NCBI GenBank assembly: GCA_025937035.1
Contig: JAICSG010000037.1
Coordinates: forward strand, 1 to 13,685
DNA length: 13,685 bases
Source of the DNA: Thermoanaerobaculia bacterium
Lineage (GTDB): Bacteria > Acidobacteriota > Thermoanaerobaculia > Multivoradales > UBA5704
Direction of reading: 5' to 3'
Shown here: positions 13,142-13,685 of the stretch, piece by piece
Numbering within the stretch: the first letter of the stretch is position 1
How the letters are laid out: every line of letters starts with the position of its first letter
Program-made: the position numbers and the translations under genes
The notes under the pieces: model-generated
Told to the model about the DNA's origin: nothing
Databases searched by the model: none
The model's input: only the letters and a program-made list of their open reading frames with translations

Positions 13142-13685
13142 GCCGGCAGACCCCGATGAAACTCCTCCCCCCCCAACGCCTGGATGGCGATCAGCGCCGG
13201 CACCACCGGCGCCAGGAAGACGATCGTCGCCGCCGCGGCCACCGGGAAGGAGTTGGTCGTGTAGGTGGCGTAGAGCCCGGCCGGGAAGGTCTGGAGCAGC
13301 GGCGTCGCGAGCAGGAAGCTGACGTTGAATTCCCCCCAGGAGACGGCGAAGACCAGCAGGGCCGAGAGGATCAGCGATGGCAGGAGCAGCGGCAGGATCA
13401 CCCGCCGGGCCGTCTCCCATCCTCCGGCGCCGAGGCTGCGGGCGGCGGCCTCCAGCCGGGGGTCGAAGCCCTCGACGGCGTTGCCCACCGTCTTCACCAC
13501 CAGCGGCACCGTGTAGGCCAGATGCCCCGCGACCAGCAGCCAGAAGCGTGGGAAGCCGGGCGCCGACTGGATCAGCGCGAAAGCCAGCGCCACTCCGGGA
13601 ACAGCCAGCGGCACCAGGGCCGCCGATTCGAGCAGCCGCGACCCCGGGAACGGCCGCCGCCGGAAGGCCCAGGCGGCGGGCGCGC
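13138..13685 (-). CDS. ABC importer permease (N-terminus beyond window)
   Basis: The frame is open to the right edge, giving 182 complete codons before the stop at 13140-13138. It has four hydrophobic segments: ALVPLAVPGVALAFALI, FWLLVAGHLAYTVPLVV, LILSALLVFAVSW and AAAATIVFLAPVVPALIAI. The EAA loop EAAARSLGAGGWETARRVI, followed by LPLLLPS, is the cytoplasmic site that docks onto the ATPase. This is the binding-protein-dependent transport inner-membrane family (PotC/FbpB/CysW-like). A GTG at 13614 could be called as a start, but the upstream codons read smoothly through a typical permease sequence (RLLESAALVPLAVPG), so the gene continues outside the window. Its stop overlaps the ATPase start. 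Confidence 0.92.
   Translation of the reverse strand, partial: APAAWAFRRRPFPGSRLLESAALVPLAVPGVALAFALIQSAPGFPRFWLLVAGHLAYTVPLVVKTVGNAVEGFDPRLEAAARSLGAGGWETARRVILPLLLPSLILSALLVFAVSWGEFNVSFLLATPLLQTFPAGLYATYTTNSFPVAAAATIVFLAPVVPALIAIQALGGEEFHRGLPA

Overview
The window looks like chromosomal DNA from a high-GC, Gram-negative, σ54-using bacterium, most likely an Acidobacteriota member of the Thermoanaerobaculia/Holophagae type. This placement is inference. It rests on an Oar-like TonB-dependent receptor with an N-terminal carboxypeptidase-regulatory domain, many exported TPR proteins, a lipoprotein fusing a sulfatase-like domain to TPRs, and a textbook -24/-12 promoter. No rRNA, tRNA, transposase, integrase or CRISPR array is visible.

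Layout. (1) 1-1878, minus strand: a lipoprotein with a transglutaminase-like domain and TPRs overlaps by 4 bp the start of an exported HEAT-like/DUF3179 protein that runs off the left edge. (2) 1879-2246: divergent regulatory region with an exact σ54 promoter match, upstream direct repeats, an AT-rich patch and a hairpin in the leader. (3) 2247-5210, plus strand: a 987-residue Oar-like outer-membrane receptor, closed by a strong intrinsic terminator. (4) 5348-12040, plus strand: four genes in a row (gaps 24, 92 and 4 bp), all encoding exported proteins. They are a carboxypeptidase-regulatory/TPR protein, a sulfatase-like/TPR lipoprotein, an all-TPR protein, and a large protein that I read as a divergent member of the pentein (arginine deiminase-like) superfamily. 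(5) 12027-12111: an inverted repeat built of 10-bp 'CACGGAC' units that contains the stop codons of both convergent neighbours. (6) 12098-13685, minus strand: ATPase and permease of an ABC importer, overlapping by 4 bp; the permease is cut by the right edge.

How the genes may work together: regions 1-4 are devoted to the cell envelope. An outer-membrane receptor is followed by periplasmic or lipoprotein TPR scaffolds and two enzymes of the alkaline-phosphatase and pentein superfamilies. The shared export signals, TPR content and tight spacing of 5348-12040 suggest one functional unit acting on an envelope or extracellular substrate, but the sequence does not reveal that substrate. The ABC importer is convergent and probably unrelated.

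The most unusual items are the pentein-like protein, whose catalytic Glu and His positions appear changed to His and Asp while Cys and both guanidinium-binding Asp are kept, and the decamer inverted repeat that supplies the C-terminal 'NTD-stop' of two unrelated genes.
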